Positions 43,790 to 56,329 of a stretch of DNA of 64,000 nt are shown piece after piece. The notes beneath the pieces were generated by a model. That model was not told the DNA's origin. It saw only the letters and a program-made list of their open reading frames with translations, and did no database searches. This DNA is from Toxonevra muliebris (lineage: Eukaryota; Arthropoda; Insecta; Diptera; Pallopteridae): assembly GCA_963691655.1 (NCBI GenBank), contig OY829327.1, forward strand, positions 53,890,079-53,954,078. The letters run 5' to 3'. Numbering within the stretch: position 1 is the stretch's first letter; every line of letters starts with the position of its first letter. A program made the position numbers and the translations under genes.

Positions 43790-46237
43790 CTACGATTGAA
43801 AAGAGACGGCAAGATCACCGCGTCGGCCGTACATCGAATGTGAACAGAAAGAAAACTATCGGTTAAATAAATATATATAATAAGCAGTGTACAATATTTT
43901 TACTAGCGAAAGCAGCGAATAAAGTGAATGAATTCGGCGGCATAAGAGTGCAAATAAAATAAACATGCATGTGGAATAAAAATTTACACTATCAAATTAA
44001 ATCTGAATTGAGATATTCATACATTTTGTTAAAAGTTTTGTATATGAATACACTGTGCTCGCTTCCATTGCGCCTTCCATTCTGTGTGCTGCGTTTGGCT
44101 TGTATGAGCGAGAACCAGTAACAAACGCGCGTTTACGCATAGATAAGAATTCTTACTCTGACTCTCACTTTTTAGTGTTATCAGCAAAAATCCAAACCAC
44201 AGCAGCAAAAACAACAAAAGAAACAACAACAAAAATGTCTTAGCAAAGCAAAAAACCGCAAAAAGAGTGTGGTGTGATATCGAGCGATTCAACTGGAAAT
44301 AAAATCAGTTGACACTGACAGTTTGTGCGGTAATAAAGTGTACACACGATCGCAGAGCTATTTTGAGATTTTGAATTCTGAAGAAAAGTTTTGAGTAACT
44401 AGGTATGAAAATAAATGCACGAAGCTATAATTCTAAAGAGCCCTATTGAAAATTAAGTAGAAGGGAAGAAAAAAAAGAACAAGCAAATTTCTTCAAAAAA
44501 AAAAAATTTATTTTTCTTAAAGTGATGTAATTATGTGTTGGCTCTAAGACAATAAAATAGAAAATCAACAAAGTGCAATAAAAAAAGAAAAAACAAAAAA
44601 ATAACGAATACGCATTTTCATAAAAGAAAAAGAAAAAACATCAAATTAGTGTTGTAAATATTCATTCAAAAGGAGAATTAACTGCATACATATTTATAAC
44701 TGGTATATGCATAGATCTACCTACAATAAATTAAAATTACAACAACTACAGCAATAAAAAACATCAACAAAAACTACAAAAATTAAACTCGTAGCAAGCA
44801 AAGAAAAAATAAGAAAGAAAGAAAAAAAAAAAACGATACATCCACGCAGTGCATTCGCAGCAGGTAGTTTCAACTATACCATTACAACAACAACAGCAGC
44901 AATATGATCTGATCGAAACGCCACGGATTACATACGAATCAATTTCATATTCAATAATATTCAACGAAAATCTTATTTTATACTTTGTTACTTTTGGGTA
45001 TTCATAATTGCATGAATTGTGCTCCCTCGAAATCAAAATCGAAAGCATCATATACCCAAAAAAGACAAAAATCAAAAAGTTCGCTAGTTTTATAAAAAAA
45101 AGAAGGAAGAAATAGTGACCATCGAATAAAATCTGTGAGATCAAATAAAAAAAAATATACTGAAAGAGATAAACCAAACACAAAACTAAACGCAATCATC
45201 AGCATCAGGGTCCTCATATGCTCCACTTCATATGTATGTATGTATGCGCCTTAGAGTAAACGTCTTCCTTTCTTTCGGTCAGAATTGAGTTTCGCATATG
45301 TGCGACGGCGGCTCGTCTTAAGGGCTCTTCTCCTTGTTTGTGTTGTTGCTACGGTTTACTGTGACTTTGTCTGTTTTAACACCAGTGTATGCAATATACG
45401 TGTATGTGTATTAAAAAAAACACGCACACACATATGCGTCGTCATCGTCTGTCATCATCGTCGTCTACGTCTCTGTCTTCGTCTCGTAACTATTCCAGCA
45501 TAAAACAGCAGCATCTGTTGTATCTTTGCTCAACATTATCGTTTTTATATTCATACTACTACCACTACTATTATTAATAAAAAAACTAAATAAAACAGGA
45601 AAGAAGCATCAAAACCAAGTGCAATTCAAAAAAGATATCACCATCATCAACATCATCTCGATCTCCAAACAACCAAGAAACCAACCTCTCCCATCTCTAT
45701 ATCGACAGATTAGTGTATTTTGTTATTGTGCGCTCTCCTGCTCGGTCTTTTGTTTCTGTTTCTGTTTTCAGTCTCAGTTTAAGTTTTTTGTTATTTTTTT
45801 CTTTTCGTCTGTGCGTGTGAGATCGATCCAGACTCCTGCTTTTTCTTCTTATACCTAATTCTTTTGTTTTACCACAACCACGACATGATCAATTTATCCT
45901 CTTTATTTTAATGTATAGTTAAACTAAAACTTACTGTGTTTTTTGATCTGTTGATCTGTTTTTCTGAATTAAAAGTTCTAAAACCCAACTATAAAAGTGA
46001 AAAAGAAAACAAACAAAAAAAAAACAAAGTGATTTTTAGTACGCGTGTGTTTCTTAATTTTAATTAACACTTGACCCTTTTCACTTCTTTTGCTGAATAC
46101 CTTTGGATACTATTTAAACTAAAAACTACTGCTATTGTGATTTCGGGAATATGCTCAATCAAGATAAGACAACTAATTTGAAGTTGTAATTAATTTGGAT
46201 ATCACATAAAAACAGAACGCATTTTATGTGCTTACTG
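43790..46237 (+). other. Putative promoter and long non-coding 5' exon of a downstream gene
   Basis: From about 43,790 the plus strand becomes A/CA-rich with AACAACAAC and CAGCAG runs, the style of fly 5' UTRs. A TCAGTTGACACTGACAG stretch near 44,307 resembles an initiator. GC-richer pieces occur at 43,808-43,845 and 44,060-44,145. The block contains no frame with recognisable protein sequence. It ends at TTACTG|GTAAGT (exon end 46,237), a consensus donor. I infer a large untranslated first exon whose gene lies beyond 64 kb. It could instead be two short exons, or no exon at all. Confidence 0.3.
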
Positions 46238-46570
46238 GTAAGTAGTAGTTAATTTTTTGCTTTTGCTTGATATTCCATTTTCTTTTTCGTATATGTAATT
46301 AGAAATGTCTAGTATAGAAAAAGGTTTTCATCGTATTCAAGGTCAGTGGCACAGTCTTCATATTTATAAGTACTATACCTATAGCTATTCAGGGCCTATG
46401 CCTGTTGGTGTTGGGAAAGTTGCAGTTATGCATTACTTTTTTTCTTTTCTTTATCTGCATATAGATCTTAGTTTTTGTTCTTCTATAAAAAATTTAGAAA
46501 AGTCAAAAGTGTAAAAAAAAAACTGAAATCAATTTACAGGGTGCGGGGGTTGAAGTGTTACCGCAAAGAC
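46238..46570. other. Putative intron start, nothing recognised
   Basis: AT-rich sequence after the donor. A 69-codon frame at 46,305-46,514 has no motif and lacks its own context. Confidence 0.35.
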
Positions 46571-46575
46571 TATTA

Positions 46576-47015
46576 GACCCCTTTTCCATACGGCAAGTTT
46601 TCTTGCCGGCAAGTCTAGTTCGTAGGCAAGAGAGGAAAGACGAGAGGAGACGAGTACCGACTTGCTCGTACCGGCAAGATTTCTTTTGTGTTGTTATTTC
46701 TTTTTATTTGTTATTAAAGGTTGGATGCGCATTGATTTTGAATTTTATTGAAAAAAAATAAAATTTTTCATTTGAAATTTCACTTTTCTTTTCTTCTTTT
46801 ATTTTATTTATTTTTATTCAATAAATTGATTTTGCGTTTCATTTATTTATTTTTATTTAATATTATGTTAACAAAAAGTTTTTCACAACACGAATGACAG
46901 ACAAAGTAAAAGCAGAATTGCCCAAGAAATCTTGCTGTGTGGAAAAGCAAGTGGCAAGTCCAAAATAGAATTGGAAACTTGCCGACAAGAAAACTTTCCG
47001 TGTGAAAAAAGGGAC
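46576..47015. mobile_element. 440-bp MITE with TA flanks
   Basis: The left end GACCCCTTTTCCATACGG continues into AAGTTTTCTTGCCGGCAAG. The right end, reversed, reads GTCCCTTTTTTCACACGG then AAAGTTTTCTTGTCGGCAAG. TA lies on both sides (46,574-46,575 and 47,016-47,017), consistent with a Tc1/mariner-type insertion. There is no coding capacity. Confidence 0.75.
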
Positions 47016-47100
47016 TAACTTTTAAATCAATGGACTGTTTTCATTATATATGTAGCAAAAATTATTAAAAATAATTGAATTTTAAAAAGTTATTTCAGAT

Positions 47101-47960
47101 TTACGATATAACCTCTTCAGCCTTGATTACACGGTCTATCCTGTCAAAAAAAACAGTTGCACATTGCACGAATGTTGTCTTAGGAAATTCGTTTCCATTC
47201 TCGTTCAAGGGATGCTTTTTGAGCGTCCACACTTTCATATTTTTTTTGCGTCTGGTGAATTCGAGAGCCATTGTTGTGCCAAAATGAACGATGTTTTTTA
47301 ACCAATCTTGAGCTTTGTGTGACTGTGCCGAGTCCTGTTGAACCGTGTATGTTCTATTGCCGAAATGATGGCGCACCCAAGGCTTTAATGCACTTTCTAA
47401 AACCGATTCACTGCACACAGTCGCATTCAATTTGACGCCAGGCTCAAAAAACACTAGCTGGGAACGGCTATCGGCGATCACTGCGGATAAAACCATGACG
47501 TGGGCTGGTGCTTCTTAATTCCAAATTTTCGAACCTTCTCTTTTGTAACCAGACTCGCTTATTTACGTACTGCTCAATTGGGTAATTGTTCTCATCTGAG
47601 AAGACTATATTTGCAAACTGGCCACTCGCGTACAAGCGCTTCAACTACTTTGCTCTTTGTAGCAATTGTTATTTCTGCTTCGTTGTAAGATTATGAGCCT
47701 TTTTGGATCTTGTAAGGCTTCACTCCGAGGTAGTTTTATAATATCTAACACAAGCTTCAGTCGGATATTTTTAAAACAGCAGCCATTTTTCTTGCACTCT
47801 TTCTGAGATTTTATCGAATTCTGGCTTCACATTTTGAATCATTTCTGTTGAAGTTGCTGTTTTTTTTGTTCCGCCCCCGTGGTTCAATAAACAAACATTT
47901 TATTAACATTTAAATGCTTTAGCTCTCTAATGATCGTGGGCTGCGACTTTCCTGCATGTC
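47101..47960 (-). pseudogene. Broken mariner-family transposase
   Basis: On the minus strand a degraded N-terminal region (47,960-47,700) leads to AHNLTTKQK*, then LKRLYASGQFANIVFSDENNYPIEQ, whose FSDE holds the first catalytic Asp. After a frame change a 131-codon piece (47,496-47,101) reads LVFFEPGVKLNATVCSES, RTYTVQQDSAQSHKAQDWLK (second Asp) and then jumps to KKNMKVWTLKKHP...DRVIKAEEVIS, the family C-terminus. The block carrying the third Asp (PDLNPLDY-type) is deleted. Stops interrupt the first half. Terminal repeats were not located. It lies 86 bp from the TA-flanked MITE, but their ends do not match, so I do not link them. Confidence 0.85.
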
Positions 47961-48205
47961 CTAACTTTTCTCAAAAGTTTTTTTTTAATTCCATACCCTA
48001 AAATCAGTACAAGAATACTCTGTACTGTATCAATAATTCAGACTTGTATTTATATTCTATTGTTTTTGTATTTTTTACTTTAAAACACAATCTAGTTTAA
48101 TATATTTCTTAACGTTGTTTTCCGTAATATAGAAAATTATAATTTTATTAAAAGTTGAACCAGAAAATTCTTGTAGTTATGCCCAGTAACTTTTGGGAGA
48201 AATAT

Positions 48206-48392
48206 GCTGAGCTCCTAAATGCATTAATCCAAAAAGCACCAGTGTAATTTACTACTAAATTGTTGGAAAATGGGTTTACCTTTGTTGTAATACAAATTTA
48301 CAACAAAGTTGCGCAACGCAATAAATATGCTTTGGAATCATTTAGCAGTAAAACACAATGATGCCTTGCATTAATGCATTTAGGAACTCAGC
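48206..48392. repeat. 187-bp hairpin repeat
   Basis: GCTGAGCTCCTAAATGCATT (start of 48,206-48,228) is mirrored at 48,370-48,392 with one mismatch over 23 nt. The interior also folds around TTGTTGTAATACAAATTTACAACAA. It may be a small MITE or one end of the mariner neighbourhood. Confidence 0.55.
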
Positions 48393-48655
48393 CATACAAA
48401 GAAAAAAAAATGTTGCAGATTTTCGCAACTTTACTTCAAATGGGTCTTTTCGTGAAAACTGTGACTTTAATGAAATAATTAAATTTGCTCCACAACACCC
48501 TAAAGTTCTCGGATCGTATTTGTGATAATAGACGAGTTCATCTGATGCCAAAATTCCTTTGAAAACATATTCTCCAGATAATTTTACATAGATTTTATAG
48601 TTTTATTTTTTTGCCTCAATTTTTATCCTACATTATTATTCTGTTCGTCACAATT

Positions 48656-49518
48656 GCACTATGGCCCAGAAACCCGATTTGGCGGCATAAAATATGGTGC
48701 GTTGATGCGTTGAGTGTGGATGCAAATTATCAATACCAAAGACCATGTATAAATTTTTGGGGATTGAACAACAGGAAGTGGAACCTCTAGTTAAAAGAGA
48801 AATGCCCAAGGTATCTACATATACCATATAAAAAAAAAATTAATCAAATATTTTGATGTATGTGTATATTGTTGATAATTTTCATTCCTTATTGTTAGGT
48901 ATTATCAATAGTAGTAAATAGCATAAGTCTGGCCACATGGCAGTAGTCAATAATCTGGCAAGATCTGGAGATCTTGAACTGAACACAGGTATATTTTCAT
49001 TTTACGCTATGCTGACGACCTCGATAGTCTAGTGGGTAATTCTTATAACCCTCTTATATTCACTATCAATATGAAGTGTGTGAGAATTATGAGAAAGTGT
49101 ACAAGTACACACCTTGGTTGGTAATGGCAAAATCACCGAGCTGATAAAAAATTGCCAAACTGTGTGGTATCACAATGGGCCGTTTTGGCCTAAGTGTGTC
49201 TCTCGACAGCCATTCCAACGTAACCCATGCTGACGACATCACAATTATCATCATAATATTAATAAATACCTTGATTATTATTTTCCATTTTTAAAAAATT
49301 GTTTAAGAAATGTTTAACAAATTTCACTTGTTGAAAATCACAAATTTTCTCGATTTACGGTACTAAAAATGTTGCAGTTCTGATTTGATAACTTTTGGCA
49401 AGTTGAGCAGAAAAAAAATATGTTTTCTTGATATTTAGACATTTATTATATATGTATAACTAATACAAAAATAAATTGTTTATTTTATGCCTCCAAATCG
49501 GGTTCTGGACCATAGTGC
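48656..49518. mobile_element. 863-bp element with terminal inverted repeats
   Basis: The left end GCACTATGGCCCAGAAACCC continues GATTTGGCGGCATAAAATA. The right end, reversed, reads GCACTATGGTCCAGAACCC then GATTTGGAGGCATAAAATA, giving about 38 bp with three differences. ATT flanks both sides (48,653-48,655 and 49,519-49,521), a possible 3-bp target duplication. No transposase frame lies inside. A 3-bp duplication would fit PIF/Harbinger-like transposition, but ATT is not the usual TWA. Confidence 0.75.
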
Positions 49519-49521
49519 ATT

Positions 49522-52500
49522 GGTATGAATTTAAAATTTCTTGAATTTTTAATGTTCCTATTTATTAAGTATTCTCTATTGTTTTCCTTTCAATAAAAAT
49601 ATGTGTATTTTTTTTTTACTTTGGATTTATTTTTTAAAAATATTTTTAGGTATTCAAAGGTATTGATTTTTTTCTTTCATATCTGGCAATCCTAAGTTGA
49701 TGCGTAGCTGCCAATGTGATGAAGTTTTCACTAATGTGGATTGCATTATTATACATTCCACAAGAATGACTCAAATATTGAATCAAAATCATACAGGAGA
49801 CATGAAAAATATTTTCTATGATATTAAAATTTCTGTTTTAGTTTTTTATATTTTTCATTATTCATCGGATTAAAGATTAAACCCTACATCTACATGCTTT
49901 CGCCCATATTTCAGATATGATTTATGCAAAAAGATTTATTTCTTTCGTCAATCTGAGTAGGTATCTTACATGTTTTAGAAACTATTCGTAAACTAATTTG
50001 CCAATTAATTAATTTTCATAAAAATTCCGTTGTATGCAGTAAGCCAATCAAAGTGCACACCCTTCGTTTTTGAAATTGGAAAAAATCCTTTCTAAAGCAA
50101 ACAGTGGCGAGTAGCTTTTGGCATGAGATAGTATTATTTATTTATTATCTTCTAAATCCAGATAAATCCATTAAAATATTATGAATTATCAATGCAAAAT
50201 AAAAGTAACCAAAAGTTTGTGTTTTAACAACAAAAAGATTCGCATTGTATGAGAATTGAATGGAATCAAAACCGCCATTTTGGTGTCGGTAAAGAAGAGA
50301 AAATTAGGGTGTATTAGTAAGTTGCAACTCATATATTCAATATAAGAAAGATAACTTCCCATTTTGCTACAAAAAAGACACGAGGTATTTCAGAGTGTTG
50401 CTAAGAACTATTGAAGTATCAAACACGAAATCTATTTTTTCTTTATACACAATTCACCAAAATGACTTATGACCTTGATATTATCTAATAGCTCTATTCT
50501 CTAGCGATGTATTTTGCACATACTTCTACACAAATATATAAATATTACAACAAACTTTATTATTGTAGATTTTTGACTTCAATTGTATTTTCTAATTACA
50601 ACAATATGAAGTAATTTTATCACACATAGACAAGGTTGTCGTCTTGTTTATATTGTCAATGTCAACTGTGCAGAACAAAATGTTGTCAATAGTTGTTACC
50701 CCCCCAAAAAAAATTAAAAAAATTTATAACCTTATCTTAAAAACAAAGACAACAACAGTAATAAAAACAAACACAAGAATAAAAAAAAAAAATAACATGA
50801 TCATTTTTCAACAGAAATGAGTAAAAGCATCTACCACCAACATTCACAACTAAAATACACAGATTCACTGCACAAACACAATCATGAATACACATATACA
50901 CACACACACGCACGCACGCAGGCTGGCAAGGAACACGGCAACAACATCAGATTGAATATGAGATATTTATGCTGTTCATATCCATACAAACTTATGTGAG
51001 TGTGTTTTTTGTATGTGCAATGTATATATAAGTCTGTATATAAAATACTACCAACAATAGGGGTTAAATTTATGTGCCTATGCACATACATACATATATA
51101 TGTATAAATGTACAATGTTTGTACGTAACGGTACAATAATTTCATGTCCCTGTTGTTCTTTTTCTGTGGTTGTTGTTGCTTAAAATACTTTATGCACGAT
51201 CACTTGCTGAAGCAGCAGGTTGATTTTTATGTTCCTGAGAAAAAAGCAAAACAAATAAAAAATAACAACAACAACTGCAAAACCAAAAAAAAAAAACGAA
51301 TTTATAAAAAGGGGGAAAGTTAACGTACTCTTGTGTGAGCAGCATGGGAATGTTCGGTGACCTCTTTGCAATATCTGATGAAAAAAGGATATATCAGAGT
51401 TGCCAGATTGGTTATTTTTGTATGCAACCTCGGAATGCAAGCATCAAGAGAAATTGAAAGGAACAAAGTTGGTTATAACAACCAACAGAAATTATAAATT
51501 TCTCCCCCAAGTTGTTGGTTTTTTTGTAAAAAATAACATATCCCCTACAACCCAAAAAGTTTGCTGTTCATAATAATAGAGAGATAAAAGTAAATTAGAT
51601 TTTTTTCCGGAAAATTCTTGTAGATCCACGTACAGCAACGGATTTCTACGGTTAACAAGTCCTTTGCGTCTCCCTACAGGACATTGCTAGTTTGCTGCCT
51701 TCACTCCAATCTAAAAATTCTCTTTATTAAATGTTCAATTTCGTTATGAAAATTGCTTTTTTAAGATCACCCCAAAAGTTGATATCAATTTCTTGTGTAG
51801 TGATTGTTGCGGGCTTCTCCAGATCATAGATTTTGGTACCATAAAACGATTTATCTCCGAATTTACTAGTTTGCTGAAAATCCTTGCTCAGTTAGAGCTC
51901 TCATTTGAGCAGGATATTTCACTGCGCGTTTGTTTTAACCATAACCATTGCATTGACGTACTTTAAAATATCAATTTTCTTTTAAGCCTCACATATCACT
52001 AGGGATTTTATTGAAATGCTGTATACCAGGGTTTTCTGTTCCAAGAAATCCATTTTTGGCGTCTATTTTAATTAACCCGGCGTCAATGAACATAATTTTT
52101 GTTACACCGCCAATGAACTGGGTGTGTGAAACCGGACCAACAATAAATCCTTAAAATAACACTAGATTTTGTTTTTAAGGTTTATTTTTTAATTTCACAA
52201 AACATTTTTTAAAGGGGGCTTCGGAGCAAAGGCCAGAAAAATTGGGGAAAATTTAAATTTTTACTTGTATTGGAGCATCATCTATGGACCAACCGATTGT
52301 ATTGAAATTTTGCACACCAGTTTTTTAGATCAGGAATCTTTTGATCTCTTTTTTGATCTGAAATATATGTATGGCACGTTAAGAAAAATATGTCAGACAT
52401 CTTGTATTTACCCCCTCTTCACAAAAAACGCTGTCATGATTTCGATCCAGTCTAATAAACATTAAATTTGATATACAACTTTGCTTTCACCGTTTTCCGA

Positions 52501-55460
52501 TAGATGTCTGCATTGGTGAGGGCTGGTCGAAATACGTAGATCAAAATTATCATGTAGAGAGTTTGGACATCTGTTAACGTATCGACATCGCCCCATTAGT
52601 GAAAGTTGTTTGCATTTTTAAATTATTCTCGATTCAAAATGTCCGTTTTCGAGCATCATGGCTAATTTTTTATGGATAGAATAAATTTTATTTTGTTATT
52701 GCTTTCAATCCATTATTTACATTTTTTGTTGGTGTTTTCATATTATTAGAATAGTTTTCACTCTTGCTTTGTGAGAGATATCGACCTGTCAACGGAAAAA
52801 GCGTAGGGATCATCATTATAGTCACAGTGGCAAATACAAATTTAAATACGTGCTCTCTTGTTCATTTTTTTTAGTGAAACTAGTGTTATTAATGTAAAAA
52901 ACATTAGCAAGTAATTAGACGCACAATGCATTAAAATGTGAATTAGAAATGTGTTACGTTATTAGGGGAGGGGGGCGGGCACGGGGGTACGTTTTGTTAC
53001 GATGGGTTACAATCAGAGGGGGTCGATTTTCGACTTCATTTCCGAGTTTTATGCATTAATATCAAGCAATCCTCATATTTTTTATTGCTGAAAAAACTGG
53101 CCTACTAGGGGGTTAAGGTAATCAGAGGAGTATTCAAAAAGAAGGAGATAAAAATTTTTGTACACGGCATAACCTCTTGACTGGGAATGGCGAACCACCA
53201 ACAGTGAAAATTGCCTATGAATAACTTTTTATTTCACCGTTCGGATTCTGCATAAAATTGTAGGTGCTTTCCATTAATGTTTAATTTTAACTCACACAAT
53301 GGGCTGCTGTGCCCTAATAGAAGTAGTAGAGACTCACATATCTCCCTACCCCCTAACCCCTCCATGATTTCTCCCTTTTTTACACTTTACGTATATAACA
53401 ATTTCAGTTCCAGGACCATCATTTCAAACACATAGAAAAACTTTGAATGCAGAATTGCTCTGTTGTTTCGTAGGACTCATCAACTGCATCATCATATTTA
53501 TTCTTTCAGTTTAATAAAAGTTGATAATGCATGGTTTCCCACATGGTTAGCCCCCCCCCCCCCGAAAAAAAATTCTGACTACGATCTTGCTTATTACTGC
53601 GGTATCATTTTTCAGTTTTAACTCATCTCTGGTTCGGATGCACTATGAGACTTCAATTTCTTATACAGTGGCTTATAATTCATAACTAATTTGGAAGTTA
53701 TATCTCAAAGAAAAAAAAACCGGGAAAAGGTGAAAGATTGTAGGCACTTTGTTATGAGACTGGTACTGCAATGAGAAATGTGGGCCAACATATTTTCTAT
53801 ATTGTAATTTAGAGATTATTCTGAATGCACTTTTCACAATCTGGGTGGTTTAATCTTGTTTTACAGGGAGATCTCTTCAAGTTTAATGGATTGATTTTTC
53901 AGATAAGAATCTTGCTAAATATATTACGAGTTCATGATTTTCTGAATATTTGATCTTTGTAATATTATTGCCATAATCTTGCTCGGATATATTTGCTGTT
54001 AGTAGATTTCTTTAAATTGTATTTATTTTCAGTTTTTATGTTGAATATTGAAAGTTTTTTATCACATATGGTATATAATAATTTATACGCCCATGCACAA
54101 AGATTTACTTTAAAGTGTCTATAAATAAAATAAATACACTGTTGAAAATTAACCGTAAGTGTGTATGTATGTATGTGCCCATATTCATATGTGTATGTAG
54201 TTATTGCACTTTTAAAAATTGCATATGTGAAAAATTAAATTAGACAATTTGATGCCAAATGCTGCAACATCAAAGAATCTACTTGAACATTCACGTATAA
54301 CTAACTACACATACACCCGAATGTATGAGCCCACTCATAATAATGACATTTGCAGTTATGCCATAATAGAGTGAATGCATTGAGTGCTTACATATGTACA
54401 TACAGACAGATAGATATGTAAGTAAACACCAGCGGCTTGAAATATTCCCAAAGGGGGGAGGGGGTGAGCTTAATTTTTTTATCCCTTTGAAATTGGGATA
54501 TAAATGTATGAGTTCTATTTTATCGGTAAGGGGAGAGGCGTTTATCCCCAAAAGTTCTCTGGGATCCGCTAGTGTATGTAAGTGTGAATTTGTGTAGTAC
54601 GAAATCGGCTAAGAACTTTAATTAATTGCAATGACTAGTGGTTGATTAATGTGCGGCAAAAATTAAAAAACATTAAGAATTTTGAAGAAAGCTCAGTCTA
54701 GGCCCTCCATAATAGTAGTAGTATATGCAAATTTAATTAATGTTTACCATAGAGCACTCTTCTGCTCCGCACTAAATTTGTTACTAACTGCTAATTAAAG
54801 CTGATTGACTTTTTATACATTAAAGTCTTAACGCCCACGCTCTTACAAGTAGAAATCGATTGAGGTAAAATATCTTCTCATCACTTCATTTCAATTCGGT
54901 AATTGTGATTCTTGAAGGTACTCGCCTATTTCTTTTCAAATTCAACAAATACAAATATATCTATCTTATTGGGCAATCGTTTAGAAATTAATGCATAGAA
55001 AAGATTAATAAGATAAAGAATAAGAAAATTTCAAGATCTATACAAGATCAGCGATCAAGATTGGAAGTGATATATGTATGTATGTATGTACTTATATATT
55101 GTGCATTATATGTACGTATGTATATAAATGTGTTTGCATATCGTATAAGTTAAGGGAATTTATTTAACTCACCTCCACTTTTTTTATTTTTCTTCTTTTT
55201 TTTTTTTGAGCTTATCAACTAAAAGTTTGTACGCAAATTCTTGGTTTTTTTATTTTTCTCTGTTTTATATTTAAAATAATTTTGGTATAAATTGAGATTT
55301 CGTTTTGTATAAGCGTCATTGGATTTATGTATCTTTCGGAATGCCTCATTGCATATGCGAATAATAAATTACTCCGAGTCAAATTGCGAGTGCGAGTGTA
55401 TATTTTGTTGTATCTTTTCTATATTGGATTTGCTAGAAATACATAAAAAACAGTTTAACT
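49522..55460. other. Long AT-rich non-coding stretch (putative intron or spacer)
   Basis: No exon or gene is supported over about 6 kb. Landmarks are a CA/CACG tract at 50,890-50,920, CAACAACAAC/TTGTTG tracts around 51,170-51,280, a GGGGAGGGGGGCGGGC patch at 52,963-52,980, a C13 run at 53,551-53,563 and GTATGTATGTATG tracts near 54,162. If the donor at 46,237 is real, this is intron. Confidence 0.5.
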
Positions 55461-55462
55461 CT

Positions 55463-55490
55463 ATACATGCATACATACATACATACATAT
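55463..55490. repeat. CATA microsatellite
   Basis: Short tandem run of ATAC/CATA units with one interruption (ATACATGCATACATACATAC...). Confidence 0.9.
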
Positions 55491-55930
55491 AAACATTCAA
55501 TTCGTATAAAGTACTCGTACTCGTGTATGTAAGATACTGATCTTATCAGAAAGGTGTAGAAAATTATTATAATCATTTTGCGTCACACTGAATTCTAACT
55601 AAGATAAAATACGAGTAAGTCTGCATTTAATTAAAACTACATGTTGAAAAGTAGGGCGATTCACTTAAATGTAAAATAATATAAGCCTTCGAATTTTTAA
55701 CATCCACATGCCATATGATTGTTTTGACTTTTATTGCTAATGACCCTTCCAGAACTCGCCAAGCTAAAAAAAATTATAAATCTTTTTGTGCTTTGCTTCA
55801 GGCATTAAATTCGTATCTGTTGAAATAAAGAATTTTCTTAATAGCCCCTGAAGACCCCTTTTTCCGACTTAAGGCCCATATTATGGGAGAACTTCTTCAT
55901 CTTCATTTTGCCCAACCCATTTCCTCTTAC

Positions 55931-56318
55931 AATGCTCGTTGCATGCTCATCGATTTAAAGTTCTTGAATAACAGAAGAACTATCTTGTCTCTTATGTTTG
56001 TTGGTTTTTTGATTGTCCTGCTCTTCTAGAACTGATCAATTTTAATATTCCAACTAGAGATTTGCGTCATTCTGCTTTATTTAATTGCGACGATTATTTA
56101 TTTCTAGAGCCTTAACTGAGTTTAATTCTATTTCTAATTCCTTGGTTTTAGATTTCTCGGTTACTAAAGTTTCATTTAAAAACCTACTCAATGAATTCTA
56201 TCCTTAACCTTGTCTTAAATCTATTTTTACTTTTAATTAATTCTAAGTTACAATTGTTTTAGTCTGTAAGGAATTTTTATAATTTCCTTTGACTCAATGA
56301 AATAAATAAATAAATAAA
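55931..56318 (+). pseudogene. 3' stub of a LINE related to LINE B
   Basis: The plus strand encodes NARCMLIDLKFLNNRRTIL, then FNIPTRDLRHSALFNCDDYL, then, in another frame, FNSISNSLVLDFSVTKVSF and KNLLNEFYP*. This is the C-terminal region that follows the RT in RNase H-less LINEs. After the stop comes about 95 nt of 3' UTR and the tail ATGAAATAAATAAATAAA, the same tail as LINE B. Frameshifts and internal stops show it is old. The RT itself is absent, so it is a heavily 5'-truncated copy. Confidence 0.75.
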
Positions 56319-56329
56319 CTTGATATGAT

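Noticed and set aside
43981..45858. Several 60-143 codon frames in the CA-rich block
   Set aside because: They are translations of CAA, CGT and A/T runs (poly-Phe, poly-Cys stretches) on either strand; the block reads better as non-coding exon.
43790..46237. Naming the putative 5' exon as pointed
   Set aside because: It rests only on recalled Drosophila map position; no sequence match was made, so it stays a hypothesis in the findings.
50882..51145. Minus-strand frame rich in Tyr/Cys/Val-type residues
   Set aside because: It is a translation of the CACG and TATG microsatellites.
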